NCBI GenBank assembly: GCA_036770645.1
Contig: DAIPIU010000006.1
Location: forward strand, 4,026 to 68,025
Reading direction: 5' to 3'
DNA: 64,000 bases
DNA from: Rubrimonas sp036770645
Lineage (GTDB): Bacteria; Pseudomonadota; Alphaproteobacteria; Rhodobacterales; Rhodobacteraceae
Below the pieces are notes generated by a model that worked only from the letters and a program-made list of their open reading frames with translations, was not told the origin of the DNA and made no database searches. The position numbers and the translations under genes are program-made. Below are positions 1-9,430 of this stretch, piece by piece; position 1 is the first letter of the stretch, and each line of letters starts with the position of its first letter.

Positions 1-642
1 GCGCGACTTCGCCCCAGCCGCCCCAGCCGCCCCGGCGGGCGGCGATTTCGGCCCGGTGGCCCCGGCGGGCGGTAACTTCGCCCAGGCCGGGCGCGCGGGC
101 GTGCGCACCCGCGACGCCGGGGCGTCCACGGCCACCGCGTCGCCGTCCGGCCCGCCCGCCCCGGCCGAGGGGGCGAAGCGGGCCAGCCCCCAGGCCGCGC
201 CGCGGGTGTCTGCGCAGGCGGCCCGCGCCGTGAAGCCCATCGCCCCGAGCCGCCCCAGCGCGTCGTCGAGCAGCCCGGCCTCGCCGCCGAATAGATGCGC
301 GCAGCCCGAGATGTCGAGCGCCAGCCCGTCCGCGCCGTCCGTCGCCACCCAGGGGCTGTAGAGCCCGGCCCAGCGCGCCAGCGCCCCCAGCAGCGCCGCC
401 TCGGCCGGCGGATCGGCCGGGCGGGTCGCGAGATCGGGCCGGATCGCGCGCGCGTCCGCCAGCCCCATGCCGCGCGCCAGCCCCGCCGCCTCGGCCGCCG
501 CCGACAGGCTGTCGAGCCGCAGCGCCCCGCCCGCATCGGCCACCGTCGCGAAGGGCGGGGCGGAGGGCGACGCCGCGACCCGGCGCAGCAGGCGCTCGGC
601 CCCCAGCCGGGGCAGCCAGATGCAGACGACACGACGGGCCAC
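1..642 (-). CDS. imuB: ImuB, Y-family DNA polymerase-like mutasome protein (5' part; runs off left edge)
   Basis: ImuB is the catalytically inactive Y-family polymerase homologue that links ImuA and DnaE2 to the beta clamp in SOS mutagenesis. The 214 visible codons read VARRVVCIWLPRLGAERLLR at the N-terminus, the typical ImuB opening, and lack the MDAFY/acidic motif of active DinB. Further on come LYSPWVATDGADGLALDISG and CAHLFGGE, also typical of ImuB. I chose the GTG at 642 because GGAGG lies five bases upstream. A LexA box sits 20 bases upstream, so imuB appears to be the first gene of its transcript, and no imuA precedes it here. The C-terminal part lies outside the window, so the presence of dnaE2 cannot be judged. 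Confidence 0.85.
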   Translation of the reverse strand, partial: MARRVVCIWLPRLGAERLLRRVAASPSAPPFATVADAGGALRLDSLSAAAEAAGLARGMGLADARAIRPDLATRPADPPAEAALLGALARWAGLYSPWVATDGADGLALDISGCAHLFGGEAGLLDDALGRLGAMGFTARAACADTRGAAWGLARFAPSAGAGGPDGDAVAVDAPASRVRTPARPAWAKLPPAGATGPKSPPAGAAGAAGAKSR

Positions 643-661
643 GGGGGCCTCCGGCACAAGA

Positions 662-676
662 GTTCATCTTATGTTC
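662..676 (-). promoter_or_regulatory. LexA (SOS) box upstream of imuB
   Basis: The plus strand reads GTTC, seven bases, GTTC (equivalently GAAC-N7-GAAC on the coding strand). This is the direct-repeat operator known for alphaproteobacterial LexA. It lies 20 bases upstream of the imuB start, where a bound repressor would block transcription. The stretch is AT-rich compared with its surroundings. Confidence 0.8.
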
Positions 677-832
677 TTATCTGGCGCCGGGCGGCCCGCT
701 GTCGAGGGCGGCGCGACCCTGCGGCGCCGCGCCCCGGGGAAGACGCGGGCCGGGGAAGACGCGGGCCGGGGCGCCGAAGCGGCGGGGCGGGCGCAGGGCG
801 GGGCGGGTGCGGCGACGGGCCCCCGCAGACGA

Positions 833-860
833 AAACGGCCGCCCCATGGGGCGGCCGTTT
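833..860 (-). terminator. Rho-independent terminator of tRNA-Ala
   Basis: A perfect 13-base inverted repeat (arms 833-845 and 848-860, two-base centre AT) lies 23 bases downstream of the tRNA-Ala 3' end. On the minus strand the arm ends in TTTT followed by C. The position and short U-run fit intrinsic termination of the tRNA transcript, and the hairpin also shields imuB from read-through. Confidence 0.65.
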
Positions 861-883
861 CGGGCGGGCGGGCGTCGGGACGG

Positions 884-959
<76 letters not shown>

Positions 960-987
960 GGAGAACGCCCGCCTGCGAAGTGCGCGC

Positions 988-1016
988 CTTATATGGAGCG
1001 GCCCGGCCCGGCGCAA
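988..1016 (-). promoter_or_regulatory. Predicted sigma70-type promoter of tRNA-Ala
   Basis: On the minus strand TTGCGC (-35, 1011-1016) and TATAAG (-10, 988-993) are separated by exactly 17 bases. The -10 lies about 29 bases upstream of the mature tRNA 5' end, leaving a short leader. Confidence 0.55.
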
Positions 1017-1032
1017 GGGCGATCTCGCGCCC

Positions 1033-1446
1033 TCAGCGGCGGTCCTCGTCCTCGGCGTCGTCGTCGAAGCCCTCGAGGGGGGCGACATCGGCGTCGTCCT
1101 CCTCGTCCTCGATCAGCACGTCGTCGTCAGCGGCGAGGGGGTCCTCCTCCTCCTCCACGGCGACGGCGGGCACCACCGCGGCGTCGTCATCGTCGTCGTC
1201 GACATCGGCGAGCACCACATCCTCGTCCTCGTCGTCGACCACCGCGTCCTCGGCATCCTCGACGACCACGACCTTCTTCGCGCCCTCGGGGCGCGGGGAG
1301 GGGCGCGACCGCCTGGGTCGCGTCAGCGCCTCGATCTCGAAGGTCGCCCCGCATTCGGGACAGACGATGGGGTCTCTGGCGAGGTCGTAGAAGCGCGTGC
1401 TGCAGCTGGCGCAGGTGCGCTTCACGCCCCATTCCGGTTTGGGCAT
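1033..1446 (-). CDS. TIGR02300 family (FYDLN-type) zinc-ribbon acidic protein
   Basis: This 137-residue protein begins MPKPEWGVKRTC and carries two CxxC pairs (C12/C15 and C29/C32), forming a small zinc ribbon. The flanking text FYDLARDPIVCPECG matches the alphaproteobacterial TIGR02300 family, whose signature is FYDLN; here N is replaced by A. Residues from about 60 onward are almost pure Asp/Glu/Ala/Val. The family has no assigned function; a nucleic-acid or protein-binding role is only inference. The ATG at 1446 is chosen because it gives the conserved N-terminus. Confidence 0.85.
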   Translation of the reverse strand: MPKPEWGVKRTCASCSTRFYDLARDPIVCPECGATFEIEALTRPRRSRPSPRPEGAKKVVVVEDAEDAVVDDEDEDVVLADVDDDDDDAAVVPAVAVEEEEDPLAADDDVLIEDEEDDADVAPLEGFDDDAEDEDRR

Positions 1447-1577
1447 CGCTGTCCCCGGCATGCGTGAATCGGAAGCGGCGCAATGGCACGCGGGCGGGGC
1501 GCCTGTCAAAGGGCGCCGATGCATGCCGCGCGTCGCGCCGGCTGGACGCCGCGCCCGGCCGGGCGCAGCATCGCGCC

Positions 1578-3122
1578 ATGGTCGCCGACGCGCTGCGCGC
1601 CCTTGCGGGGATCGCGCTGTTCCTTCTGGGCATGGGCATGCTGACCGACGGGCTGCGCGCCGTCGGCGGGACGGCGCTGAAGCGCGCGCTGGCGCGCCTG
1701 ACCGCAAGCCCCTGGTCCGGGGCGCTGGTCGGGGCCGCGGCGACGGCGGTGCTGCAATCCTCGAGCGCCGTCACGGTCACCGCCGTCGGCTTCGTCGGCG
1801 CCGGGCTGCTGGGGTTCCCGCAGGCGCTGGGGCTGATCCTCGGGGCCAACATCGGCACCACCATGACCGGCTGGCTGGTGACGCTGATCGGCCTGAAGCT
1901 GCAGATCGGCGCGATGGCCGGCCCCGCGGCGCTGGCGGGCGCGCTGCTGCGCCTGTTCGGGCGCGGCCGGCGGCGCGAGGCGGGCTGGGCGCTGGCGGGA
2001 TTCGGCCTCGTGTTCCTGGGCATCGATGCGCTGCAGGCGGGGCTGTCGGGATTCGAGGGGCGCGTCGCGCCGGCCGATTTCCCCGGCGACGGCCTGGCCG
2101 GCCGGCTGGCGCTCGTGGGCATCGGCGCGGTGCTGACCGTGCTGACCCAGTCCTCGAGCGCAGGCGTCGCCACGGCGCTGGTGGCGCTGTCGACAGGGGC
2201 GATCGCGCTGCCGCAGGCGGCGGCGCTGGTGATCGGGATGGATGTGGGCACCACGGCCTCGGCGCTGCTGGCGACCGTGGGCGGGTCGCCCGCCATGCGC
2301 CGAACGGGGCTTGCGCATGTCGTGTTCAACCTCATGTCGGGCGCGCTCGCCTTCGCGCTGCTCACGCCCTGGGCCGCGCTCGCGGCCCCCCTCGCGGCGG
2401 CGGGGACGCCCGACACGCTGCTGCTGGTGGGGTTCCACACCGGGTTCAACCTGCTGAGCGTGCTGCTGGTCCTGCCCTTCGCGCGGCCCTTCGCGGCGCT
2501 GCTGGAACGCCTTGTCCCCGATCGGGAAACCGCCGCCGGCGCGCGCCTGCGCCCGGCGCTGCTGGCCGAGCCGCCCGCCGCCATGGCCGCGGCGCTGGCG
2601 GTGCTCGACGATCTCGCGGCGCGGTCGGCCGGCCTCTGCCGCGCCGCGCTCGATCCGCGCGGCGCGCCGGCCGGCCTCGCGGCGGGGACGGCGGCCCTGG
2701 CGGAGGATCTGGCCGTCGTGCGCGGCTTTCTCGAGCGCATCGGCCCGCGCGGCGACGCGGCCGACCGCAGCGCGCGCGTCAAGGCGCTGCACGCCATCGA
2801 CCATCTGGGGCGCATGGTCCGGCGGCTGCGCCAGACCGAACGCCCGCCCGCCATCGCCGCGGACCCCGCGCTGGCCCGCATCGCCCGTTTCCTGCGCGCC
2901 ACGCTGGCGCGGCCGCGCACCGCGCGGTCGCTGGCGCGGGCCTGCGCCGCGGTCGACCGGGCGCGCCGCGCCTTCCGCATCGCGGCGGTCGAGGCCGCCG
3001 GCGCCGGCGCGACGGATGGCGAGCGCACGCTCGCCGCGCTGGACGGCGCGCGCTGGCTGCACCGCGCGGCCTACCACCAGTGGCGCGCGGTTCATCACCT
3101 GAGCCGCGCCGCTGCCGCGTGA
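1578..3122 (+). CDS. Na/Pi cotransporter family protein (NptA-type)
   Basis: This 514-residue membrane protein has the duplicated QSSSA signature of Na+-phosphate cotransporters: LQSSSAV at residues 60-65 and TQSSSAG at 191-196, each followed by GAN/GMD-type re-entrant segments (GANIGTT, GMDVGTT). About eight hydrophobic segments occupy residues 1-320. The C-terminal third is a soluble, Arg/Ala-rich helical part resembling the PhoU-like domain of this family. Expected role: sodium-driven phosphate (or related anion) transport. No convincing Shine-Dalgarno is seen, so the exact ATG is a best guess. It is divergent from the TIGR02300 gene. Confidence 0.85.
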   Translation: MVADALRALAGIALFLLGMGMLTDGLRAVGGTALKRALARLTASPWSGALVGAAATAVLQSSSAVTVTAVGFVGAGLLGFPQALGLILGANIGTTMTGWLVTLIGLKLQIGAMAGPAALAGALLRLFGRGRRREAGWALAGFGLVFLGIDALQAGLSGFEGRVAPADFPGDGLAGRLALVGIGAVLTVLTQSSSAGVATALVALSTGAIALPQAAALVIGMDVGTTASALLATVGGSPAMRRTGLAHVVFNLMSGALAFALLTPWAALAAPLAAAGTPDTLLLVGFHTGFNLLSVLLVLPFARPFAALLERLVPDRETAAGARLRPALLAEPPAAMAAALAVLDDLAARSAGLCRAALDPRGAPAGLAAGTAALAEDLAVVRGFLERIGPRGDAADRSARVKALHAIDHLGRMVRRLRQTERPPAIAADPALARIARFLRATLARPRTARSLARACAAVDRARRAFRIAAVEAAGAGATDGERTLAALDGARWLHRAAYHQWRAVHHLSRAAAA

Positions 3123-3277
3123 ATGGTCTGTCAGGGTTTCGCGCGCAGGCTGCGTCGGGTCGCCGCGCCGAGGTCGCTGCAGCGCAACACGATCCGTCGC
3201 AGCGCGCGGCGCAGCTTGATGCGGCGGCGCAGCGCGCTTAACGTCCGCGAAACTTTCTTAAAGGGTGGGCCGTCACG

Positions 3278-4531
<1,254 letters not shown>

Positions 4532-4559
4532 GGACGGCAGGCCCGGGGCGTCCGCGGCG

Positions 4560-5243
4560 ATGGGCGACATCATCCGGCTCGACGATCCGGCCATCGCGGT
4601 GCGCCTGCGCCGCTCGGCGGCGGCCCGGCGCTTCACCCTGTCGGTGCGGCCCGGCCCGGAGGCGCGGCTGACCGCGCCGGCCTGCGCCCATGAGGCCGAG
4701 GCGCGCCAGTTCCTGCTGCGCCAGTCCGGCTGGCTGCGCGATGCGCTGGCCCGCGCGCCGGCGATGACGCCGGTTCGCCACGGCGCGCGCCTGCCCGTCG
4801 ACGGGGTGGAGGTCACGCTCGACGCCTCCGGCCCGCCGCGCACGCCCGTGCGCCTGTCGGACGGGGTGCTGCGGGCCCCTGCCGAGGCGACGGGCGCGGC
4901 AGTCGCCGCCTTCCTGCGGATGCGGGCGCGGGACGCCATCGCGCCCGAGGCGGCCCGCGCGGCCGCGGCGCTGGGGCGGCGGATCGGGCGCATCGCCTTC
5001 CGCGACACGCGCTCGCGCTGGGGGTCCTGCACCGCCGGGGGGGATCTCGCCTTCTCGTGGCGGCTGGCGATGGCGCCGCCGGGCGTGCGGGCCTATGTGG
5101 CCGTGCACGAGGCGGCGCATCTGGTCGAGATGAACCATTCGCCCGCCTTCTGGCGGCTGGTCGCCGGGTTGCAGCCCGACTTCCGCGTCCAGCGCGCGTG
5201 GCTGCGCCGCGAGGGCGCGGCGCTGCATCGCTTCGGCTTCTGA
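4560..5243 (+). CDS. YgjP-like (DUF45) M48-type metallopeptidase
   Basis: This 227-residue protein ends with the YgjP/WLM signature: SRWGSC at about 152-157, then the zinc motif HEAAH (183-187) and a third ligand in MNHSPAFW (H193). The family is predicted to be a zinc-dependent protease related to SprT. Substrate and role are unknown. The gene follows phaZ by 28 bases, so co-transcription is likely, but no functional link is evident. Confidence 0.85.
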   Translation: MGDIIRLDDPAIAVRLRRSAAARRFTLSVRPGPEARLTAPACAHEAEARQFLLRQSGWLRDALARAPAMTPVRHGARLPVDGVEVTLDASGPPRTPVRLSDGVLRAPAEATGAAVAAFLRMRARDAIAPEAARAAAALGRRIGRIAFRDTRSRWGSCTAGGDLAFSWRLAMAPPGVRAYVAVHEAAHLVEMNHSPAFWRLVAGLQPDFRVQRAWLRREGAALHRFGF

Positions 5244-5250
5244 CGGCCCG

Positions 5251-6660
5251 TCAGCCGACCGGGGCGGGCGTCGCCAGCAGGTAGTTCGGCAGGCCGAGCA
5301 CCAGCACCGGGAAGACGATGCACAGCGCCAGCCCCAGCACCTGCAGCAGCACGAAGGGGATGATGCCGCGGTAGATCTCCTGGATCGTCACCTCGGCCGG
5401 CGCCACGCCCTTCAGGTAGAACAGCGCGAAACCGAAGGGCGGGGTGAGGAAGCTGGTCTGCAGGTTGGTCGCGAGCAGCGCGGTGAACCAGACCGTCGTG
5501 ACCACGCCGAGATTGGCCGACACGCCCTCGAAGCCGCGCAGATGCGCGCCGAAATCGAGGCCGGCCACGATGGGTCCGAACACCGGCAGCACGATCAGGG
5601 TGATCTCGATCCAGTCGAAGAAGAAGCCCAGCAGGAACACCATCAGCATGATCACGAACAGCACGCCCCAGGGGCCGACGCCCAGCGAGTCGATGGCCTG
5701 TTCGATCAGCGTGTCGCCGCCCAGCGACTTGAACACGAGGCTGAAGCAGGTGGCCCCGAGGAAGATGCCGAACAGCATGGCGGTGGTGAGAGCCGACCGC
5801 TCGCAGACGTCCTTCATGGTCGGCCAGTCGAGCTTGCGGTTGTAGATCGCCAGCAGCACCGAGCCGACCGCGCCGACGCCCGAGGCCTCGGTCGGCGTGG
5901 CCACCCCCGCGAAGATCGATCCCAGCGTCACCACGATCAGCGCGATGGGCGGCAGGAAGCTGCGCAGCAGCAGCGAGCGGTATTCGGCGTTGTCCGACGG
6001 CCCGAGATCGTCGGGCATCGGCGGGGCGAGATGCGGCTTCGCCCGCGCCAGCAGCCAGATGTAGACGAGATAGAGGAAGGACAGCAGGAAGCCTGGCACC
6101 ACCGCCGCGATGAACACCGTGCCGACCGGGATGGACATCAGGTCGGCCATGATCACCAGCATGATCGAGGGCGGGATCAGGATGCCCAGCGTGCCGGAGG
6201 AGGCGATGGTGCCGGTGGCGAGCTCGTGGCTGTAGCCCGCCTTGATCATCACCGGCAGCGCCATCAGCGTCATCATCACCACCGAGGCCCCGATGATGCC
6301 GGTGGTCGCCGCCATGATGGTGCCCATCAGCGTGACCGACAGCGCAAGCCCCCCGGGGATGCGCCGGGTCATGATCTGCAGCGCGTTCAGCAGGTCGGAC
6401 GCCACGCCCGAGCGTTCGAGCATGGTGCCCATGAAGGTGAACATGGGGATGGCCACCAGCACGAGGTTCTCCATCGTGCCGCCGTAGATGCGGTTGGGCA
6501 GCACGGTGATGCGCGCCCAGTTCAGCGCGCCGACCGCATCGCCGAGCACCGCGAAGCCAAGGCCCACGCCGCCGAGGATGAAGGCGACCGGATAGCCGGT
6601 GAACAGCAGCGCGGCGAGCACCGCGAACATCAGGACGGGGAGAAGCTCCACGATGGTCAC
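5251..6660 (-). CDS. TRAP transporter large permease (DctM type)
   Basis: This 469-residue, strongly hydrophobic protein has about 12 membrane segments and typical DctM text: IPMFTFMGTMLERSGVA, GALLPSLAL-like repeats, SSGTLGILIPPSIMLVI and GVATPTEASGVGAVG. It forms the main transport channel and uses a sodium gradient together with the periplasmic receptor. GTG at 6660 is preceded by a GGGAGAG motif. It is the last gene of a receptor-small permease-large permease operon on the minus strand. Confidence 0.93.
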   Translation of the reverse strand: MTIVELLPVLMFAVLAALLFTGYPVAFILGGVGLGFAVLGDAVGALNWARITVLPNRIYGGTMENLVLVAIPMFTFMGTMLERSGVASDLLNALQIMTRRIPGGLALSVTLMGTIMAATTGIIGASVVMMTLMALPVMIKAGYSHELATGTIASSGTLGILIPPSIMLVIMADLMSIPVGTVFIAAVVPGFLLSFLYLVYIWLLARAKPHLAPPMPDDLGPSDNAEYRSLLLRSFLPPIALIVVTLGSIFAGVATPTEASGVGAVGSVLLAIYNRKLDWPTMKDVCERSALTTAMLFGIFLGATCFSLVFKSLGGDTLIEQAIDSLGVGPWGVLFVIMLMVFLLGFFFDWIEITLIVLPVFGPIVAGLDFGAHLRGFEGVSANLGVVTTVWFTALLATNLQTSFLTPPFGFALFYLKGVAPAEVTIQEIYRGIIPFVLLQVLGLALCIVFPVLVLGLPNYLLATPAPVG

Positions 6661-6673
6661 GTCGGTCTCTCCC

Positions 6674-7636
6674 TCAGTCCGCCACGGGTCCGCGGGTGCG
6701 GACGTCCTCGGGCAGATCGGCGTGGTGGGTGCCGGCGTATTCGCCCGAGCGCTCGCGCAGCTCGGGCGGGCCGAACAGGTAGACGATGCACTTGAGCGCC
6801 GCCGAGACGCCGGTCGCGCCCAGCAGGATGAAGCCGACCGGCAGCACCGACTTGATGATCCAGCGTTCGGACAGCCCGGTCTGCGCCGAGGAGATCTCGC
6901 CGGTCGCGAAGGAGCGCAGCGCGAAGCTGTAGCCGAACTTCACGATCACCGCGCAGTAGGCAAACAGGAACAGCGTCGCGCCCAGCAGCTCGAGCCAGAC
7001 CCGGGTGCGCGGCTGAAGCTTGTCGCGCACCAGTTCGATGCGGACATGGGCGTCCTTCACGTAGGCGAAGCCGAGGCAGAGCAGGAACAGGGCGGCATGC
7101 AGGTGCCACTCCATCTCCTGCAGCTTGGTCGAGGGGATGTAGAACACCGTCTCGACGAAGCCGCCATAGGAGCCGAGGATCGAGCGCTGCGTGAGGTCGT
7201 AGAAGATGATCGCCATCATCGGGATGAACAGCAGCGACGCCGTCATGCCGATGCGGGTGACGAGCGCGTCGATGTCGTCCGCCGTTTCCATGGCGGCGTG
7301 GTGCAGGCTGGGGCCGCGCCGCGCGAGGCCCCAGAAGAACACTGCGGCGATGATCGCGCCGGCCGCGATCTCGAGCAGCGCCGCGTTGTCGCGGAACACC
7401 GTGCGCGGGTTGTAGCCGAGATCCGCCAGCAGCGCCGCGGCCCCGGTCGGGACAAGGAAGTACAGCGAGACGGCGATGAGCAGCGCGAACAGCGTCGCCG
7501 CGCCGCGCGCGCCGTAGCCCGCCGCCGCGACCGCGAGCGCGAAGGCGAGCATCAGCGCCCAGCCCTCCCACGCCGCGCCCGCGAAGGCCGCGGCCAGGGA
7601 CAGCATCAGGGAGACGACGAGCAGCAGGAATGCCAT
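6674..7636 (-). CDS. TRAP transporter small permease, enlarged DctQ type
   Basis: At 320 residues this is clearly longer than the usual DctQ (about 160-200). The N-terminal 120 residues add several membrane segments before the conserved part starting near DIDALVTRIGMTASLLFIPMM. A tail with RGPVAD closes the protein. Enlarged Q subunits are known in the TakQ-like subgroup, which agrees with the receptor gene upstream. It sits between the receptor and DctM genes, 13 bases before DctM. Confidence 0.85.
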   Translation of the reverse strand: MAFLLLVVSLMLSLAAAFAGAAWEGWALMLAFALAVAAAGYGARGAATLFALLIAVSLYFLVPTGAAALLADLGYNPRTVFRDNAALLEIAAGAIIAAVFFWGLARRGPSLHHAAMETADDIDALVTRIGMTASLLFIPMMAIIFYDLTQRSILGSYGGFVETVFYIPSTKLQEMEWHLHAALFLLCLGFAYVKDAHVRIELVRDKLQPRTRVWLELLGATLFLFAYCAVIVKFGYSFALRSFATGEISSAQTGLSERWIIKSVLPVGFILLGATGVSAALKCIVYLFGPPELRERSGEYAGTHHADLPEDVRTRGPVAD

Positions 7637-7740
7637 GGCGGGTGCTCCTCCCGGTCAGGGCGACCGGCGGCCGGGGGCGGCGACGAAGCGGCCCGGTCCG
7701 CCGCGGGGGCGGGCCGGGCCGTCGGTCCGGTGCGCGGTCC

Positions 7741-8778
7741 TCAGTCGAGGTAGCCAATCTCGCGCCAGGTGGCGTATTCGGCGCGGAAGGCCTGCAGGTG
7801 GTCCCAGACGCGCTTGAAGGTCGGGTTCTTCGCCGATTCCTCGGCCACCACCTCTTCCCAGGCGGCGCGCAGCGCGTCGAGGATCTCCGGGTCCCATTTG
7901 TGGATGGTGACGCCGGCTTCGCGGATCTTGCGCAGCGCCTCGGCCTGGATCGCCTCGCCCTCGGCCAGGCCATAGGCGATGTTGGCCTCGCAGACCGTCT
8001 CGAACATCGCCTTCTGCTGGTCGTTCAGCCCGTCCCATTCGTCCTTGTTGATCATCAGGTCGAACATGGTCGACTGCTGGTGCCAGCCGGGGAAGTAGTA
8101 ATGCTTGGCGACCTGGTAGAAGCCGAGGTTGTAGTCGATCGCCGGCATCGAGAATTCGGTGGCGTCGATGGTGCCGAGTTCCAGAGCCGGGAAGATGTCG
8201 CCGCCGGCCAGAAGCTGGGTCGAGACGCCCATCTTCTCCATGACGCGCGCGCCGAGGCCGAAGAAGCGCATCTTGATGCCCTGCAGGTCGGCCGTCGAGT
8301 TGATCTCCTTGCGGAACCAGCCCGAGGCTTCGGGCGCGATGATCCCGCACATGATCGACTTGATGTTGTAGTTTCCGTAGATCTCGTCGAACAGCTCCTG
8401 CCCGCCGCCGAAGCGCAGCCAGGCATAGTATTCGGGCGCGGCGGGGCCGAACGGCACGGCCGCGAACAGCGCCAGCGCGGTCTCCTTGCCGGTCCAGTAG
8501 CCCGGCGTCGACCAGCCGGCCTGCACGGCGCCGGTCGAGATGGCGTCGAAGGCCTCGAGCGCGGGGACGATGCCGCCGGGCTCCTGGAACTTGACCTGGA
8601 TCGCGCCGCCCGAGACCGCGGCGAGCCGCTTCTCGATCTCGACGCCCAGCGTGCCGAGCTGGGTCAGCGAACTGGGATAGGTGGACTGCATGTCCCAGCT
8701 GATCGGGTCGACCGCGGCGGCGGGCAGCGCGACGGAAGCGGCGAGCGCCGCGGCGGCGAGGGTCTTGGCGGGGTGCAT
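7741..8778 (-). CDS. TRAP transporter solute receptor (DctP family, TakP-like)
   Basis: This 345-residue secreted receptor has a signal peptide at residues 1-22 (MHPAKTLAAAALAASVALPA then AA) and mature start near VDPISWDMQSTYPSS. Text such as MRFFGLGARVMEKMG and ATEFSMPAIDYNLGFYQVAK resembles the Rhodobacter TakP 2-oxoacid receptor group, so a 2-oxo monocarboxylate ligand is a reasonable inference, not shown. The ATG at 8778 follows GGAGG by seven bases; a longer reading frame to 8883 is rejected. A 104-bp GC-rich gap separates it from the small permease gene. Confidence 0.9.
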   Translation of the reverse strand: MHPAKTLAAAALAASVALPAAAVDPISWDMQSTYPSSLTQLGTLGVEIEKRLAAVSGGAIQVKFQEPGGIVPALEAFDAISTGAVQAGWSTPGYWTGKETALALFAAVPFGPAAPEYYAWLRFGGGQELFDEIYGNYNIKSIMCGIIAPEASGWFRKEINSTADLQGIKMRFFGLGARVMEKMGVSTQLLAGGDIFPALELGTIDATEFSMPAIDYNLGFYQVAKHYYFPGWHQQSTMFDLMINKDEWDGLNDQQKAMFETVCEANIAYGLAEGEAIQAEALRKIREAGVTIHKWDPEILDALRAAWEEVVAEESAKNPTFKRVWDHLQAFRAEYATWREIGYLD

Positions 8779-8999
8779 TCGGGGACCTCCCTGGGGTCTG
8801 GATGTGCGGCCGGGCGGTTGTTCTCGGTTTTCCTGCGAGGGGGCGCGCGCCCGTGCGCCCCGTCGTCCGTGCCCGCGCACCATTGACCATGGCCGCGCCA
8901 GCGCGCAATCGGGATCTTGCGTTCGTTGACGATTTTCATGTCCGGGGCGCGACGGCCCCCCGGAACTCGCGCGGCGGTGGCAATGCGCCGGCGACGCGG

Positions 9000-9311
9000 T
9001 GGTGATCTGGCTGGGGCTCGAACCCAGGACCCTCTGATTAACATACCCCTTCGGCTTTCGCCGCCGGCGGCCGCGCGCGGCGCGCCGTTCGGGGTCTGGA
9101 CCTTCCCTTCGCCATGGACCGGGCTGCGGTCTTTAGGCGGGCGCCGTCAGGCCTCTACACCTTCCCGCGGCTTGGCGGCCGGGGGCTTGGCTCGGGATTG
9201 CCGTCGCCGCGACGCGGACGGGTTCCCCGACTTTGACGCCAGTCATTCCGGCCCTTTCGGACCGGACGCTCCGAACGAAGTCAGATGCTCTACCAACTGA
9301 GCTACCAGATC
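9000..9311 (-). tRNA. tRNA-Lys (anticodon UUU) interrupted by a group I intron
   Basis: Exon 1 (9311-9278, 34 nt) and exon 2 (9041-9000, 42 nt) join to a complete 76-nt tRNA. The acceptor stem GATCTGG pairs with CCAGATC, discriminator A, encoded CCA; the T arm reads CTGGG-TTCGAGC-CCCAG. The anticodon stem TCTGA/TCAGA closes the spliced loop CTTTTAA, so the anticodon is UUU. The intron lies between positions 34 and 35, exactly in the anticodon. The exons alone match an ordinary alphaproteobacterial tRNA-Lys. Neither exon is degenerate, so the gene looks functional and dependent on self-splicing. Confidence 0.93.
9042..9277 (-). ncRNA. Group I self-splicing intron (236 nt) in tRNA-Lys
   Basis: The intron is ORF-less. 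P1 is visible: exon CUU plus intron C pairs with GGAG around a GUUC loop, with the required U-G wobble at the 5' splice site. P2 is CCGGTCC-GAAA-GGGCCGG. Core segments follow in order: GGCAATCCCGAGCCAAGC (P4/P6 side) and GTGTAGAGGCCTGACGGC (P7 side), close to those of tRNA introns of subgroup IC3. The intron ends in G (omega G) before TTAATC. Insertion after U34 is the same site as in cyanobacterial tRNA-Leu(UAA). GC content is as high as the host genome, which suggests long residence. Confidence 0.9.
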
Positions 9312-9332
9312 ACGGCCGTCGCCGCGCAGAGG

Positions 9333-9361
9333 CGATTACCGGACCCGGCCGCCGCGGTCAA
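9333..9361 (-). promoter_or_regulatory. Predicted sigma70-type promoter of tRNA-Lys
   Basis: TTGACC (-35, 9356-9361) and TAATCG (-10, 9333-9338) on the minus strand have a 17-base spacer. The -10 ends 22 bases before the mature tRNA 5' end, a normal short tRNA leader. The rest of 8779-8999, downstream of the tRNA, holds only a weak seven-bp stem (8941-8964) and no gene. Confidence 0.6.
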
Positions 9362-9430
9362 CATCGGCAAGGTCTTGAAGCCGCCCCGTTTTCGGATCAA
9401 GCCTTGCGCGGCGGGGAGCCGGCGCCACGA

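Noticed and set aside
1080..1275. Trinucleotide-like gtc/ctc repeats
   Set aside because: They encode the Asp/Glu-rich tail of the TIGR02300 protein in a GC-rich codon usage; not an independent repeat element.
3131..3241. Small minus-strand arginine-rich peptide between the cotransporter and phaZ
   Set aside because: No start codon with a ribosome site and no recognisable conservation; it is the tail of a shadow frame.
8941..8964. Seven-bp hairpin downstream of tRNA-Lys as a terminator
   Set aside because: The stem is short and no T-run follows on the minus strand.
9000..9060. Truncated tRNA or tRNA remnant
   Set aside because: The 5' half is present at 9278-9311 and the sequence between is a group I intron, so this is one intact split gene, not a remnant or integration site.
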